DNA of 54,678 bases from Xylaria sp. FL1777 (Eukaryota > Ascomycota > Sordariomycetes > Xylariales > Xylariaceae), in contig MU400759.1 in NCBI GenBank assembly GCA_022578965.1, positions 1-54,678 of the forward strand. Reading direction: 5' to 3'. Within the stretch, counting starts at the first letter, position 1; every line of letters starts with the position of its first letter. The notes under the pieces were generated by a model that ran no database searches, was not told the DNA's origin, and was given only the letters and a program-made list of their open reading frames with translations. This document shows, one piece after another, positions 22,830 through 33,099 of the stretch. The translations under genes and the position numbers were made by a program.

Positions 22830-23180
22830 TAAATATTATGCTATTAAAATAGCTAAAAAAAAAAAATAAAAAACTGCTATATAAACAATATATAAACTAT
22901 ATAAATATATAATTATACTATAAAAACTATAAAACATATTAACTAGCTTTTAATACATAATAATAACGATTTTATAAAAGTTTTTAAATAAGTTTATGTT
23001 TATTTATTTAAATAATATTTTAATTTATTTTAAAACACTAAAAAAATATAAAAAACACGTAACTTAAATATTAAAAACACTTAAACAAGCAGAATTACAA
23101 CTTAATACAAAAAAGTATATATAGCATACATAAAAAATTAACTTTTTAAGATTTATAATTACTTTAAAACAAATATAGAT
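22830..23180 (+). pseudogene. Gypsy 2 reverse transcriptase remnant
   Basis: Clear Ty3/gypsy RT on the plus strand. In order the frame gives Y-A-I-K-I-A, then K-T-A-I, then P-T-S-F-Q decayed to L-T-S-F-stop. The catalytic box reads F-M-F-I-Y-L-N-N-I-L-I-Y (about 22993-23030), from an original Y-L-D-D. Downstream are K-H-V, A-E-L-Q-L-N-T-K-K and I-N-F-L-R-F-I-I. Both catalytic Asp are Asn and every Gln/Trp-type codon change gives a stop, so it is dead. Confidence 0.92.
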
Positions 23181-24229
23181 TTAATAGTTAAAAATTAATA
23201 TAGTATAAAACTAGAAAATATTTAATTTAGCTACTGTTATAAATATATAACAAGCATTAAAATTTTTAAACTATATTTAAATGTTAATTTAAAACTTTAA
23301 AAAAATAGCGTTTTATTTTATAAAGTATATAAAGAAAAAATATAAAAGAAATTTTTTTTTAATTTTAAAAAAAGCTTAAAAAGCTTTTAAAAAACTAAAA
23401 CAAAAAGTTATTTTTAACTTTATAGTTAAACTACTTAATTTACAAAAAAAAAAAAGCTAAAAACAAATACTTTAGATAATATAATTGCAAAAGTTTTAAA
23501 ACAACTAAAAAACAATAAAAAATGGCACTTAATAGCTTATTACTTTAAAGCATTACAAAATGCAGCATTATAATACTTTATATATAACAAAGAACTGCTT
23601 GTAATTATTATAGCATTTAAAAAGTAAAAACTGTTTTTTATAAAAATTATAAAGCTAATTAAAATTTATTTAGATTATTAAAACCTAACAAAATTTATAA
23701 CTATATAAGAAATTACTAAACAATATAAAAATTAAATGGTTTTTTTTTTTAAATTTAACTTTAAAATATGTTACATTAAGAAAAAAAAAAACATTTAAGC
23801 AAATATACTTAACTAACAAAGTTAAAAAGAATTTAAAGTTCTAAAAAAAAACATTTAAGTATTATATTTTTAAAAAAATAAAAGCTTAAAAATTAAAGTT
23901 ATATTTAAAAACCTTACGGATATATAGCTATAATAAGCTTATAACTTAAAAAAGTTAGCATAGCTATAAAAGCACAAAAAATCAAAAAATAATAAACTAA
24001 TATATAAATGTAAAGTTTACTTACTAGAATTTTTACAAGATAAATTTATTAAAAAGTTTTATGAATACTTATTATATAAACATTAAAAAGCAATAAAAAC
24101 AATTAAATAACTATAAAAAAAATACAATTTTTTAAAATTATAAAATATAGTTAAATTTATTATAAAAAAGTGCAATATTTGTAATAAAGCTAAAGTAGCT
24201 TAACATAAGCTTTATAAACTGCTATAACT

Positions 24230-24690
24230 TATATAAATACTTAAACAAGTATAACATATTATTGCTTAAGATTTTATTATAGTATTATTTTTATTAATTA
24301 ATCTAGTTATAAAAATATAATATAATAAAATATAAGTTATTATTAATAAACTTACTAAATATGCTTACTTTTTACTATTTAAAGAAAATATAATAGTTAA
24401 ACAACTTATATATACTTTTATATATAAATATTTAAATAAGCATAAGCTACTAAAAAAAATTGTTTTAAACTAAAATAAATTGTTTATTTTTAAGTTTAAA
24501 ACTAGTTTTTTTAAACTTATTAGTATTAAACTAAAGTTTTTAACTGCTTACTACTTATAAACTAATAAACAAACAAAAAAACTAAACTAAATATTAAAAC
24601 AATATTTATAGAGTTATATTAACTATTAGCAAAATAATTAAGTAAAACTATTATTAATAGCATAAATTTTATATAACATATTAACAAACA
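24230..24690 (+). pseudogene. Gypsy 2 integrase core remnant
   Basis: DDE core of the integrase. The frame has D-F-I-I-V-L near its start, then I-I-N-K-L-T-K-Y-A-Y-F (originally V-D-R-L-T-K-Y-A-H-F, first catalytic Asp lost). It continues with K-L-F-I-F-K-F-K-T-S-F, then L-T-A-Y-Y-L-stop-T-N-K-Q-T-K-K-L-N, the second Asp/Glu region in decayed form. Spacing matches gypsy integrases. An H2C2 zinc-binding segment is expected just upstream (about 23990-24210). Confidence 0.92.
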
Positions 24691-25414
24691 AAAATATAAA
24701 TATATTTTTGCATAAAGCTATTTATAAATAGCAAGCAATTATTAAAAAACAAAAAAAAACATTAATAAAAGCACTTGTTATTTTAATTATAGTACTTTAA
24801 GCAAAAACTATTATAATAGAAATTAAAACGCTATAAGCTAAACTATAACTATGTTTTTAGTTTTTATAACAATAAATGTTAATATACTACAATAAAAAAC
24901 AAACTAAAAAACTAACCTTTAAAAAGAAAAACAAAGTTTATTTATTATAATAAAAACAAAATGCAAACATTAATATTTCTTAAATTAAAACAAAACAACT
25001 AAGCAATAAATTAAAATTTAAAAAACTTGGCTTTTTTAAAATTAAAAAAGTTATTTTACTTATTAACTATAAACTGTTATTACTAAAAAATATGCAAATC
25101 TACCTTATTTTTTACATTTTTTTACTAAAATTAGCACTTATTAAAACACTTATTAAAACACAACTAAAAATAAAAACAGATTAAAATGTTTATAAAATTA
25201 AAAATATATTAAATTTTTATTAAAACAACAGTAATTTAAAGTATTTTATTAAATAAAAAAAATATTTATATGCTAATAATACTTAAAAACTTAAAAAACA
25301 CTTAAAAACTACTAAAGTAGTTATAAATTAGTTTTATTGCTAATATTTTAACTGCTTAAAACTAAAAAAAAAAGGTTAGCTTTAAAAAAAACGCTTAAAA
25401 AGTTCTAATTAAAT

Positions 25415-25710
25415 TTAAATAAAGCAGCTTATGCTATTTTAGCCCGCTTTTTTTGTTGTTTTTGCTTTTTTGCTAGCGTTTTTTATTCTTTTTTAATACG
25501 CTTTATTTTGTTTAATTTATTTAAAAACTAAAGCTTTTGCTAAACTATTTTAATACTTTTTGCTTTTAAAAAACGTTTTTATATATAAAGCTAAGCTAAC
25601 TTACTTAAAACAAAATTAAAGCTATTTTAAGCTTGTTTTAGTTTCTTTTAAACTAAAAATAACTGTTGTTTTGCTTGCTTTTCTTTTTTTTTAAAGCAAC
25701 AATCCTTAAA
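25415..25710 (-). pseudogene. Antisense coiled-coil frame in gypsy 2
   Basis: On the minus strand about 98 codons form a Lys/Gln/Leu-rich sequence predicted to be a long coiled coil. It starts with V-A-L-K-K-K-E-K-Q-A-K-Q-Q-L and continues through K-R-I-K-K-E-stop-K-T-L-A-K-K-Q-K-Q-Q-K-K-R-A-K. Around ten in-frame stops fall at positions that would be Gln or Trp before C-to-T or G-to-A change. It lies between integrase and the 3' LTR, antisense to pol, the same relative place as the antisense frame of gypsy 1. Coiled-coil proteins of this kind occur near fungal retroelements, but I cannot name a family. Confidence 0.5.
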
Positions 25711-26017
25711 AACTATATTATTAATTAAGTTAATTAAAACTTTTAATTTGTTGCAAGAATAGCTAGCACGTATACATTCGAAATAACAAAATATATTGTT
25801 TATTATTTTGTACGTTAATAACTAATTAAAGCAGCAAAAATAAAACATAACTTTATAACTAATAAAGTTAATAAAAAAAGCAAAAACGAATTTTTGCTTT
25901 GTTTTAAATAAGCAGTTAGTTCTTTTAATGCGTTTTAATATTTTAACATATAAAAAAAAAAAAAAAAAAATACTTATAGAAAATTATTAAAACAACAATT
26001 TTAAAAAAAAAAAATAG

Positions 26018-26511
26018 TGTTATAAAATTAGCACAAAAGTAGCTTTTAAAGCAGCTTAATGCTTTTATATATACTTTGTACCTCTTTTTTGCTAACTAAA
26101 GCTAAGTTATATAACAACTTACCTAGTTTACTAAGCTTACAGTAATTTAAAGCTTACTAAGCTTATAATAATTTAAAGCTTATTAAGCTTATAGTAATTT
26201 AATGCTTACTAGACTTACAGTAATCTAAAAAAAGTTTTTATTTTTTTTACTTTTTTTTTGTTTATATAATTATGCATTTTTTATATTTAGTTACTTACTT
26301 AGTTCTAGTTTTTTAGCTATTAATTTCTTATAACTGCTAAGCACTAATAACATTTATTACTTTTAAATCTTTTAAGACCTTTATTAATGCATAGTAGTAA
26401 AAGTACCCCGAAAACCTCCCTAACGGACCACCGCTAAAGATTTTATTGTTACCTGCAAATCAAGACCTTAAAAGCAAACCCGTTATATTAATATATAACA
26501 GGTCTATTACA
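26018..26511 (+). repeat. Gypsy 2 3' LTR
   Basis: 494 bp. Its last 110 bp (26400-26511) are conspicuously G+C-richer than the 5' LTR counterpart (19190-19300), for example accccg against acttta. Aligned differences are nearly all C-to-T and G-to-A in the 5' LTR. An A-rich run at 26001-26014 precedes it. Confidence 0.93.
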
Positions 26512-26516
26512 TTAGC

Positions 26517-27529
26517 TTATAAATTAAGTTAAATTCGGAATTAATAAAACAAATAATAACACCATTAAAGGCTGTTTAAGTATTTAAAGTCCAAATATTA
26601 AAAACAATAGAAAATTTTCCATTAGTTTTAATATTAGCTGTTAATTTATTATTAAAAGCTATTAAAGAAGTTTTAAAAGAACTTTTTAAAATAGTTTTAA
26701 TTTTTTGTCGATTTATTGTTATTTCCCTAAAAATATATTAATAAATAATTAAATAAAATATAATATAATATAAACTTACGGCTTTAAAAAATGTAATAAA
26801 TCTTAAAATGTTTCAGAATTTAAAACATTAAAAGATAAATTATTATCAATAATAAAATTAAGTATTTTATTATTAATAATATCTTCATAGTTTAAATCTT
26901 GAAGTGTAGTATTTCAAGGTCTTTTTCTTAACTCTAAATTAAAAAAGTTCGTTTTATTTAGTAAAAAACTCGATTCTAAATAAAATATTAATATATAAAT
27001 ATAAATATAAATATAATATTAAATATAACTTACTTTTAGTTAATTTCTTTTCGACCTTTTTGTTATAAGCAATATTTGAATGTTTTGCTTTATAATGTTT
27101 AATAAAATTTAAAGACTGAAAACCTTTAACTTTAATAGTTGAATTAAAGGTACAACTAAATATAAATAATATTAGTAAATATAAATAATATTAGTAAATA
27201 TAAATAATATTAAAAAAATAAAAATAATATACCTAGTATATTGTACTAGCATTTCCTGGTCTTTTTTTGGATTAATAAGTAATAAAGTACAAATAAATAA
27301 TCCTTCTTTAATAATATAAATATTGGATTTTTTATCGTTTAATTTAAAAGACTCTTTATTATAATCTTTTAAATTATTGTCCGTAGATTCAGAATTAGAA
27401 TTTAATTCTGTATTTAATTCTGTATTAACCGAAGTATTGCTTTCAATAATAACATTACTTTCGTTTTCAGTAATATTATTATTTTCCGTAAAATTAACAG
27501 GTTTGTAAATAAAAGAAGAATCTATTATA
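26517..27529 (-). pseudogene. hAT1 transposase, N-terminal exons with BED zinc finger
   Basis: N-terminal part of the hAT1 transposase. Exons are about 27233-27529, 27034-27155, 26780-26975 and 26512-26726. Introns are 27156-27232, 26976-27033 and 26727-26779, all GT-AG with gtaagt or gtatat donors. Exon 1 is acidic and Asn/Ser/Glu-rich. Exon 2 has C-T-F-N-S-T-I-K-V-K-G followed by H-Y-K-A-K-H, which fits a BED-type zinc finger (H-x4-H). Exon 4 has F-S-I-V-F-N-I-W-T, the hAT first catalytic region D-I-W-T with Asp changed to Asn, then F-N-G-V-I-I-C-F-I-N. No ATG is visible at the start. Gypsy 2 interrupts exon 4. Very few stops remain compared with neighbours. Confidence 0.88.
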
Positions 27530-27750
27530 ATAATATAATAATAAGTTATTATAATAATTATTATAATAGTAATAATCGTTGAAGTAATATAAGTTGTTAT
27601 AATTATAATAATTGTTATTATAATAATAAAAAAACAGCTTATAAAAAAGAAAACATGTTATATATATATATATATAAAGAATTTCTATAGATTTCTTTTT
27701 ATTTCGATGTATTATATAATAAATATTAATAATATAATAATTTATAAACA
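27530..27750. other. hAT1 5' leader, low-complexity
   Basis: Runs of taa/tta trinucleotides and a (ta)n tract at about 27657-27678 lie between the first visible transposase exon and the tandem repeats. It may hold the promoter. The minus-strand Tyr/Asn-rich open stretch here is a by-product of the simple repeats, not a gene. Confidence 0.5.
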
Positions 27751-28064
27751 AAAGAATTAAAAAAAACCTAATAAAATATTATAGAATACTTTCGAATTTA
27801 TTATATAATGCTTAATAATTAACGTTATTTTAATTAATAAGCCAAAGAATTAAAAAGAAACTAATAGAATATTATAGAATACTTTCGAATTTATTATATA
27901 ATGCTTAATAATTAATGTTATTTTAATTAATAAGCTAAAGAATTAAAAAGAAGCTAATAGAATATTATAGAATACTTTCAAATTTATTACATAATGCTTA
28001 ATAATTAACATTATTTTAATTAATAAGCTAAAGAATTAAAAAGAAATTAATAGAATACCATAGA
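27751..28064. repeat. 93-bp tandem repeat, about 3.3 units
   Basis: Units start at 27751, 27844, 27937 and 28030 with aaagaattaaaaa and are exactly 93 bp apart. They differ by a few C/T or G/A changes. The array lies in the subterminal region of hAT1 and may be transposase-binding or simply an expanded tandem. Confidence 0.9.
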
Positions 28065-28065
28065 A

Positions 28066-28130
28066 TACTATAGAATTATTTAAAATTATTTAGAATTATT
28101 TAAAATTATTTAAAATTATTTAGAATTTAT
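28066..28130. repeat. 10-bp tandem repeat (aattatttaa/g)
   Basis: Five or so head-to-tail copies of aattattta followed by a or g, directly after the 93-bp array in the hAT1 terminal region. Confidence 0.8.
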
Positions 28131-28135
28131 TACAT

Positions 28136-28313
28136 AATAAACTTTAGTACTTTTAGTACTTTTAGTACTACTAAGCTAGTATTTTTAGTATTTAGTATTA
28201 GTATTAGTACTAAGTGATATTAAACTAGCTTAGTATTAATACTAAGTAGTATTAAACTAATTTAGTATTAGTAGTACTAAATACTAAATTAGTAGTACTA
28301 ATTTTTAACCCTG
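28136..28313 (-). repeat. hAT1 terminal and subterminal repeat region
   Basis: Dense short palindromic motifs built on tagtacta and ctaagtag end at a CAGGG-type terminus (minus strand cagggttaaaaatt). The same motif vocabulary occurs next to the terminus of hAT3 at 54287-54470, so the two elements are related. Confidence 0.8.
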
Positions 28314-29251
28314 CTTTTATTTAAAACATAAAAGCTTAAAAAGCTAAAAACTAAATAAAAAGCAAGCTTATAAGCAATAATAAAAACATAACTAAAAAAA
28401 ATTTAATGCTAGCTTTAAATTTTTAGCAAAAAAAATAGTTAAAAAAAAAAAAACCTAAAATTGCACTAAAAAATAAATAAATAAACAAATAAAGCTAAAC
28501 TAAAATAAACAGCTATTATTTAATAATAATTAAACAAAGGCTTAGTAAAAATAAAGCTTTTAAAAAGTATAGTAAATTATTAAAGCATAAAATAGCTATA
28601 ATAATGCAAATATGCATTAAAAAAATAAAACTAAAAGTGTTTTTACATAAAAAAAAAGTTTTAAGCTTTTTTATGCCTTTTTATAAATATGCAAAAAAAA
28701 AAAAAAGCTTTTAGCATATAATTTTATGTTATAACTTATTAAAAAACAAAAAAAAAATAGCTATAAAAAAGCTTTATAGCTAAATTACTATAAATTAACA
28801 AAAGTTTATAGCTAGCTATAAAAAAGCTTAAAGCTATAAATAATATTATAAAATAACTTCTTACTATTAATAAAATAGCAATATATAATAAAGCAGTTAA
28901 AATAAAAAAAATAAAAAAAAATAAAAAAAGCAAAAAATAAGAAAAAAACTAGCAAAAAAAGCAAAAGCGCTTCTTTAAAGGTTTTAAAAAACAAAAAAAA
29001 AGCTTTTATGTGCTTTTTAAAAAAACAAAAAGTTTAAAAGCTTTAAAAAAAATTTTCTGCTTTTTAATTATTATTTTCTATTTAATAAGCTAGTTAATAA
29101 AAACTAGTTATTATAAAGTAAAAAAACTTTAAAGTAGCAGCATAAATATTGTTATATAGGGTTTTTATTTAGCTTTTTATATAGTTTTACCTATAAGTAC
29201 ACAAGCAAAAAAACTGCGCTATAAAGCAGCACAACAGGTTATTAATAATAA
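28314..29251 (+). mobile_element. LINE copy 3, 3' part
   Basis: The last about 940 bp of a third LINE copy, collinear with 9006-9630 plus 17489-17801 (copy 1) and 36900-37841 (copy 2). It ends caacaggttattaataataa. Its 5' part is displaced by hAT1 and should lie left of the window. It inserted next to the 3' end of the hAT2 transposase gene. Confidence 0.88.
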
Positions 29252-29341
29252 TTAAAAATCATTTTTTTTTACTTTATTATATTGCTGAAAAAAAGTTTTC
29301 ATTTTATATAAATAAACTATAAAAACAGCTATTTTAACATT

Positions 29342-29882
29342 TTATTCCTTATTTTCCTTTAGTTTTTTCTTTTTACTTTTACTTTTTACCTTTTTTAGTA
29401 ATTCATTTAAATTTTTAATTTTCTAGCTTTTTAATAAAGTTAGCTAGCTAACCGTTTTTAGACTTAGTTTATTTCTATTTTTAGTAATAATATTACTAGA
29501 AATGGAAAAAACCCGTTTAATAAATGCTAAAGTAGCTAAAATAGCTAAATATTTTCTAGCTATTATTAATAAAATTGGAAATTATAAAGCGTTATTTTTC
29601 TAAAATTCTAATGAATTTAACTAATAATAATAATTAGTTTAAACTTAAATAAGTAATAATTTAATATAAATATACCTTTTTATATAAAACATCTTTGTTT
29701 AAATAAACAATATATTCTGCTTTATTATGGCTTTTTAAATAATTTAAATAAAACTCTTTTTTAGACTTTAAAGTACTTAAATTGCTATTATTTAATTTTT
29801 TTTAGTCTTTTAGTTTATTAATTAAAACATTAACATTTAAAATATTATGTATTCTTTAAAGCTTAATAAAATAATTAGTATA

Positions 29883-29930
<48 letters not shown>

Positions 29931-30001
29931 AATTAAAACTTACTTTTAAAATTCTTTTTTAAATATACTTATAATATTGTTATAGTAAGGTTTACTATAA
30001 G
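29342..30001 (-). pseudogene. hAT2 transposase, C-terminal exons
   Basis: C-terminal dimerisation region of a second hAT transposase, minus strand. Exons lie at 29944-30001, 29676-29861 and 29342-29620. Introns are 29862-29943 (gtaagt...ttaag) and 29621-29675 (gtatat...ttag). The last exon begins L-N-S-L-E-F-stop-K-N-N-A, contains F-P-I-L-L-I-I-A-R-K-Y-L and I-K-R-V-F-S with N-R-N-K-L-S, and ends in a Lys-rich tail and TAA (29342-29344). These are the hAT W-W/F-W, A-R-D-x-L and E-R-x-F-S blocks, with Glu gone to Lys. Upstream exons are cut off by the MITE at 30002. It is well preserved, with only a few stops. Confidence 0.88.
29881..29935. repeat. (AAT)n microsatellite in a hAT2 intron
   Basis: About 50 bp of ataataataat repeats inside the 29862-29943 intron. 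Confidence 0.9.
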
Positions 30002-30624
30002 CAGGGTTGGTAATTTAGTCCTTAGTCCAAATACTAGCCTAGTATATACTAGGCTAGTATTAGTATTAGTCCGGAAAAAAAAATACTAGGCTAGTATGGA
30101 CTAATACTAGGCTAGTATTAGTCCGGGAAAAAAAATACTAGGCTAGTACGGACTAATACTAGGCTAGTATTAGTCCGGGAAAAAAAATACTAGGCTAGTA
30201 TTAGTTCATACTAGCCTAGTATTTAGTATTTTGTAAAATTAATTTTTTAGCCTTTAAAATAAAGCTTTTCTTTAATTTTAAAAAGTATTTATAATTCGTT
30301 TTTTAAGCTCTTTAAAACAATAAAATTTGTTTTATTAAATAATAATTATTCATTAAATTATTAATGTTTAGTATTTGTACTAGCTTAGTATAATACTAGG
30401 CTAGTACAAATACTAGGCTAGTTTAGTACGTACTAGGCTAGTATTAGTCCGGAAAAAAAATACTAGGCTAGTACGAACTAATACTAGGCTAGTATTAGTC
30501 CGGGAAAAAAAATACTAGGCTAGTACGGACTAATACTAGGCTAGTATAATACTAGGCTAGTCCGGACTAGCCTAGTATTAGTATTAGTATATACTAGGCT
30601 AGTACGGACTAATTACCAACCCTA
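30002..30624. mobile_element. hAT-type MITE, copy 1
   Basis: A 623-bp non-autonomous element with terminal inverted repeats cagggttggtaat and attaccaaccct(a), flanked by a perfect 8-bp duplication, actataag (29994-30001 and 30625-30632), the hAT hallmark. Its arms are built of near-palindromic tactaggctagta blocks alternating with agtccgggaaaaaaaa. The unit of about 52 bp repeats two to three times in each arm. The centre (about 30236-30370) is unrelated AT-rich sequence. No coding capacity. Confidence 0.92.
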
Positions 30625-30689
30625 ACTATAAGTAGTGAGGGAATTAAGCATAAAAAGTGTGATATAGATTAAAAAAAAGGGGCTTTGCA

Positions 30690-30711
30690 GGCAATTATAG
30701 TAATAATTGCC
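30690..30711. other. Perfect 9-bp stem hairpin
   Basis: The sequence ggcaattat, agta, ataattgcc forms a perfect inverted repeat with a 4-base loop, in the possible LTR or flank of gypsy 3. It may be a terminator-like or protein-binding palindrome. No function can be inferred. Confidence 0.5.
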
Positions 30712-31279
30712 TTAAGCATAAAACTTTATATAGCTATTTAGCTAAGCTACTATAGCTATAATAAGAATATTACTATAGCTAGACTTTATAAATATAGAGT
30801 TCTTTTTTTAGTTTATATTAAGTGCTAAAGCATAATAGAAAAGTTGTTGATTTTAATAAAGCTAATTTAGCTATTTATATAATTAATTTTCATTAAAAAT
30901 TATAATTAATTTAACTATTTATTAATTTATTAATTTATTAATTAATTAAGCAAGTGCGATTTTTTATAGCTGTTTATGCAGTTGCTTGCTAATAATAAGC
31001 TTAATAGCTTTTGCTTTATTTTTTAGTTTTAACTTGGCTTGATTTTTTATATAAGCTTAATATTTCTTAACTAAGTTTTTAGCTAATTAAAGTTATTACT
31101 TCGATTTTTATTAGTTGTTTTTATAACTATATTTTTTTTATTTAACTAGGTAATGAAAACTTGATTTAGTTTAATTAATATAATGCTTTAAAATGATTTT
31201 AATTTTAAATAAATTACTTTTTTTGTTAAGGTTTTACTTATTATAAATAGAACTAAGTAAAAGTATTGTTTAATAAAAT

Positions 31280-31540
31280 AAGTTTTTACTTTATTAGCTA
31301 AATAAAAAGTGTGCTACAAAGATTATAAAATGTATGCTAAAGGTTTTTAGCAAATTAATATAATAAGCTAACTAATTTATTTGTTTTATTACTTTGTATA
31401 GTTTAGCGTGTTGCTATAAGTACTTTTTAAACGGGTTGCTAAAAAAATGGTATTTTTTATGCAACTTTAAATAAACTTTGTTTTTAATGTTAAACTTTAT
31501 AAGCTTGTGTTTATTATTGTAATAATATTTGGCTTTTATA
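31280..31540 (-). pseudogene. Gypsy 3 integrase C-terminal (GPY/F-like) module
   Basis: The minus-strand frame contains N-K-V-Y-L-K-L-H-K-K-Y-H-F, then Y-K-V-I-K-Q-I, L-A-Y-Y-I-N-L, I-H-F-I-I-F-V-A-H. This is the decayed form of the fungal gypsy D-K-V-Y-L-x-L-H-x-G-Y and I-H-P-V-I-S-V-A-H-L block that follows the integrase core. The core itself, upstream on this strand (31550-32690), is poorly readable. Confidence 0.8.
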
Positions 31541-33099
31541 GCAGTAAAGTTTATAGTTAATTTAACGTTTTTACGTAAATGTTTATAAAAAAAGCGGATG
31601 TTTTTTAATGTGCTATATAACTTATTATTCCTAGTAAATATGTTATTAAAACTAGAAAGTTTAAATTTAAATAATTGCTTATGTAGTAAAAACTTAATAG
31701 GATTTAAATATGTACTATTAAGGTTTTATTGTAAAAATAAAAGAATATTTACTTAATTGTAATTAAAGTAAGCAAAAGTATAGTGCTAAATAGTAATTTT
31801 AATAGTTTAGTTTTTGCGTTTAAATATGTTATTATTTTATAAATAGTATATAGCAGTTATTAAAAGCTATGCGTTATATTTTTTTTATAGATTTACTTAA
31901 AACTTTGAGGTAAACTTATAGTTACAATTAAAAATAATGCTGCTTAGCATGCTTTAATTGCATAATAGAATTATTTTAGCAAAAGCAAAACTTTAATTTT
32001 TTGTTATATATGTTTTATAACTTAGAATTAGTAATGTATGTTTAAATATAGCATATATTATAAGCATTAATGCATTATAATATATATATTTATTTAATTG
32101 CTATAAAGTTTTTATTACTAGTACATTAAGCAAATTTATAATAAAGTTTATTATAACTGTTTTTATAAGTTAAGAATTTTTAGGTTAAATTAGCTAATAA
32201 TTGTTATTTAGTTTATTTTAACTTATTATATAAAGTTTATAACTGTTATAATATTATAAGTACGTTTTTACTTTTTAGGTTTTTTTTTTAATAAAAAAAC
32301 CTTTAAGGTTATATATTATATGCTTTTTACTAAAGTAGTATTTATTATTATAAGCTATAATAAAAAACTTGCTAACTTGATTTTTAAGAATATAAACGTA
32401 ATAATAACTTTTTTTGTTTATATTATAAAGCAGTTTATTTATAATTGCGAAAAAATAGCTTAAGCGCGAAAAATTTGCAGCATTTTTATTGCTATTTATA
32501 TATATTACGTTTAAAGTTTTATAATACTTTGGGTTTTTATTATAATTAGTAATGATTTTTAATTTTATTTTATTATTTATAATAGCTTTTGTTAATACTA
32601 ACTAAATGTTATTAAACATAGGATTTTTATTAGTTTTTTGTATATTGCTTTTTATATTAAGCAAGTTTTTAATGTTTTTAAGATAACTTAGTGCATTTAG
32701 TAACCTTTTTTGAATTCTTTATACTTGATTATAACTTTGTAAGTTTAAGCTTAATTATTAAATAATTAAGATTACTAAAATTAGCGTAGTAATTTTTATT
32801 TATTAAATGGGTTATATTTTATTTGCAGAGTGCAAATATAATAAAAAACGGAAAAATAATGTTAAACGATTTATTTGTTAAATATGCAATTAATGTGCTA
32901 TTAAAACTTACTAGCAATGCAATTATAACGCAGCAACGTTTTAACAAAAAACGCAAAGCTAACAAACTTTTTAATGTATAAAAAATAGTTAACAGAATTA
33001 TAAAACTAGTATTATAGCTGCTAACAGAAAAAAAGATAACAAAAGGAATTTTTTTTTAAAAAAACGTAAAAAAAGCGCAAATAATGCATACATTAAAAA

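Larger units (their letters stand above)
18802..26516 (+). mobile_element. Gypsy 2: Ty3/gypsy LTR retrotransposon with 5-bp TSD
   Basis: A 7705-bp element (18807-26511) with two 494-bp LTRs, tgtta...ttaca, flanked by the duplication ttagc (18802-18806 and 26512-26516). It splits the hAT1 transposase gene in its fourth exon. Internal motifs in plus orientation are a Gag zinc knuckle (about 20652-20685), reverse transcriptase (about 22840-23170), RNase H, integrase (about 24230-24690), then a spacer with an antisense coiled-coil frame. All frames are stop-ridden. It is a different family from gypsy 1: LTR sequence, LTR length and RT sequence all differ. Confidence 0.93.
17815..28313 (-). mobile_element. 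hAT1 DNA transposon (interrupted, left end outside window)
   Basis: Minus-strand hAT element whose 5' terminus is at 28313. Read on the minus strand it starts cagggttaaaaattag, a hAT-like CAGGG terminal inverted repeat. It carries a transposase gene with at least six introns (17815-18806 and 26512-27529), a roughly 600-bp AT-rich 5' region and subterminal repeats. It sits inside LINE copy 3: the sequence from 28314 continues that LINE. The predicted 8-bp duplication is cttttatt (28314-28321), but its partner lies beyond the window start. Host to LINE copy 1 and gypsy 2. Confidence 0.85.

Noticed and set aside
27494..27751. 85-codon Tyr/Asn-rich minus-strand frame
   Set aside because: Produced by taa/ata trinucleotide runs in the hAT1 leader. 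It overlaps the real exon in another frame and has no family features.
30040..30240. CRISPR-like array of regular repeats
   Set aside because: The units alternate palindromic blocks and A-runs without unique spacers and lie inside a TIR/TSD-bounded hAT MITE.
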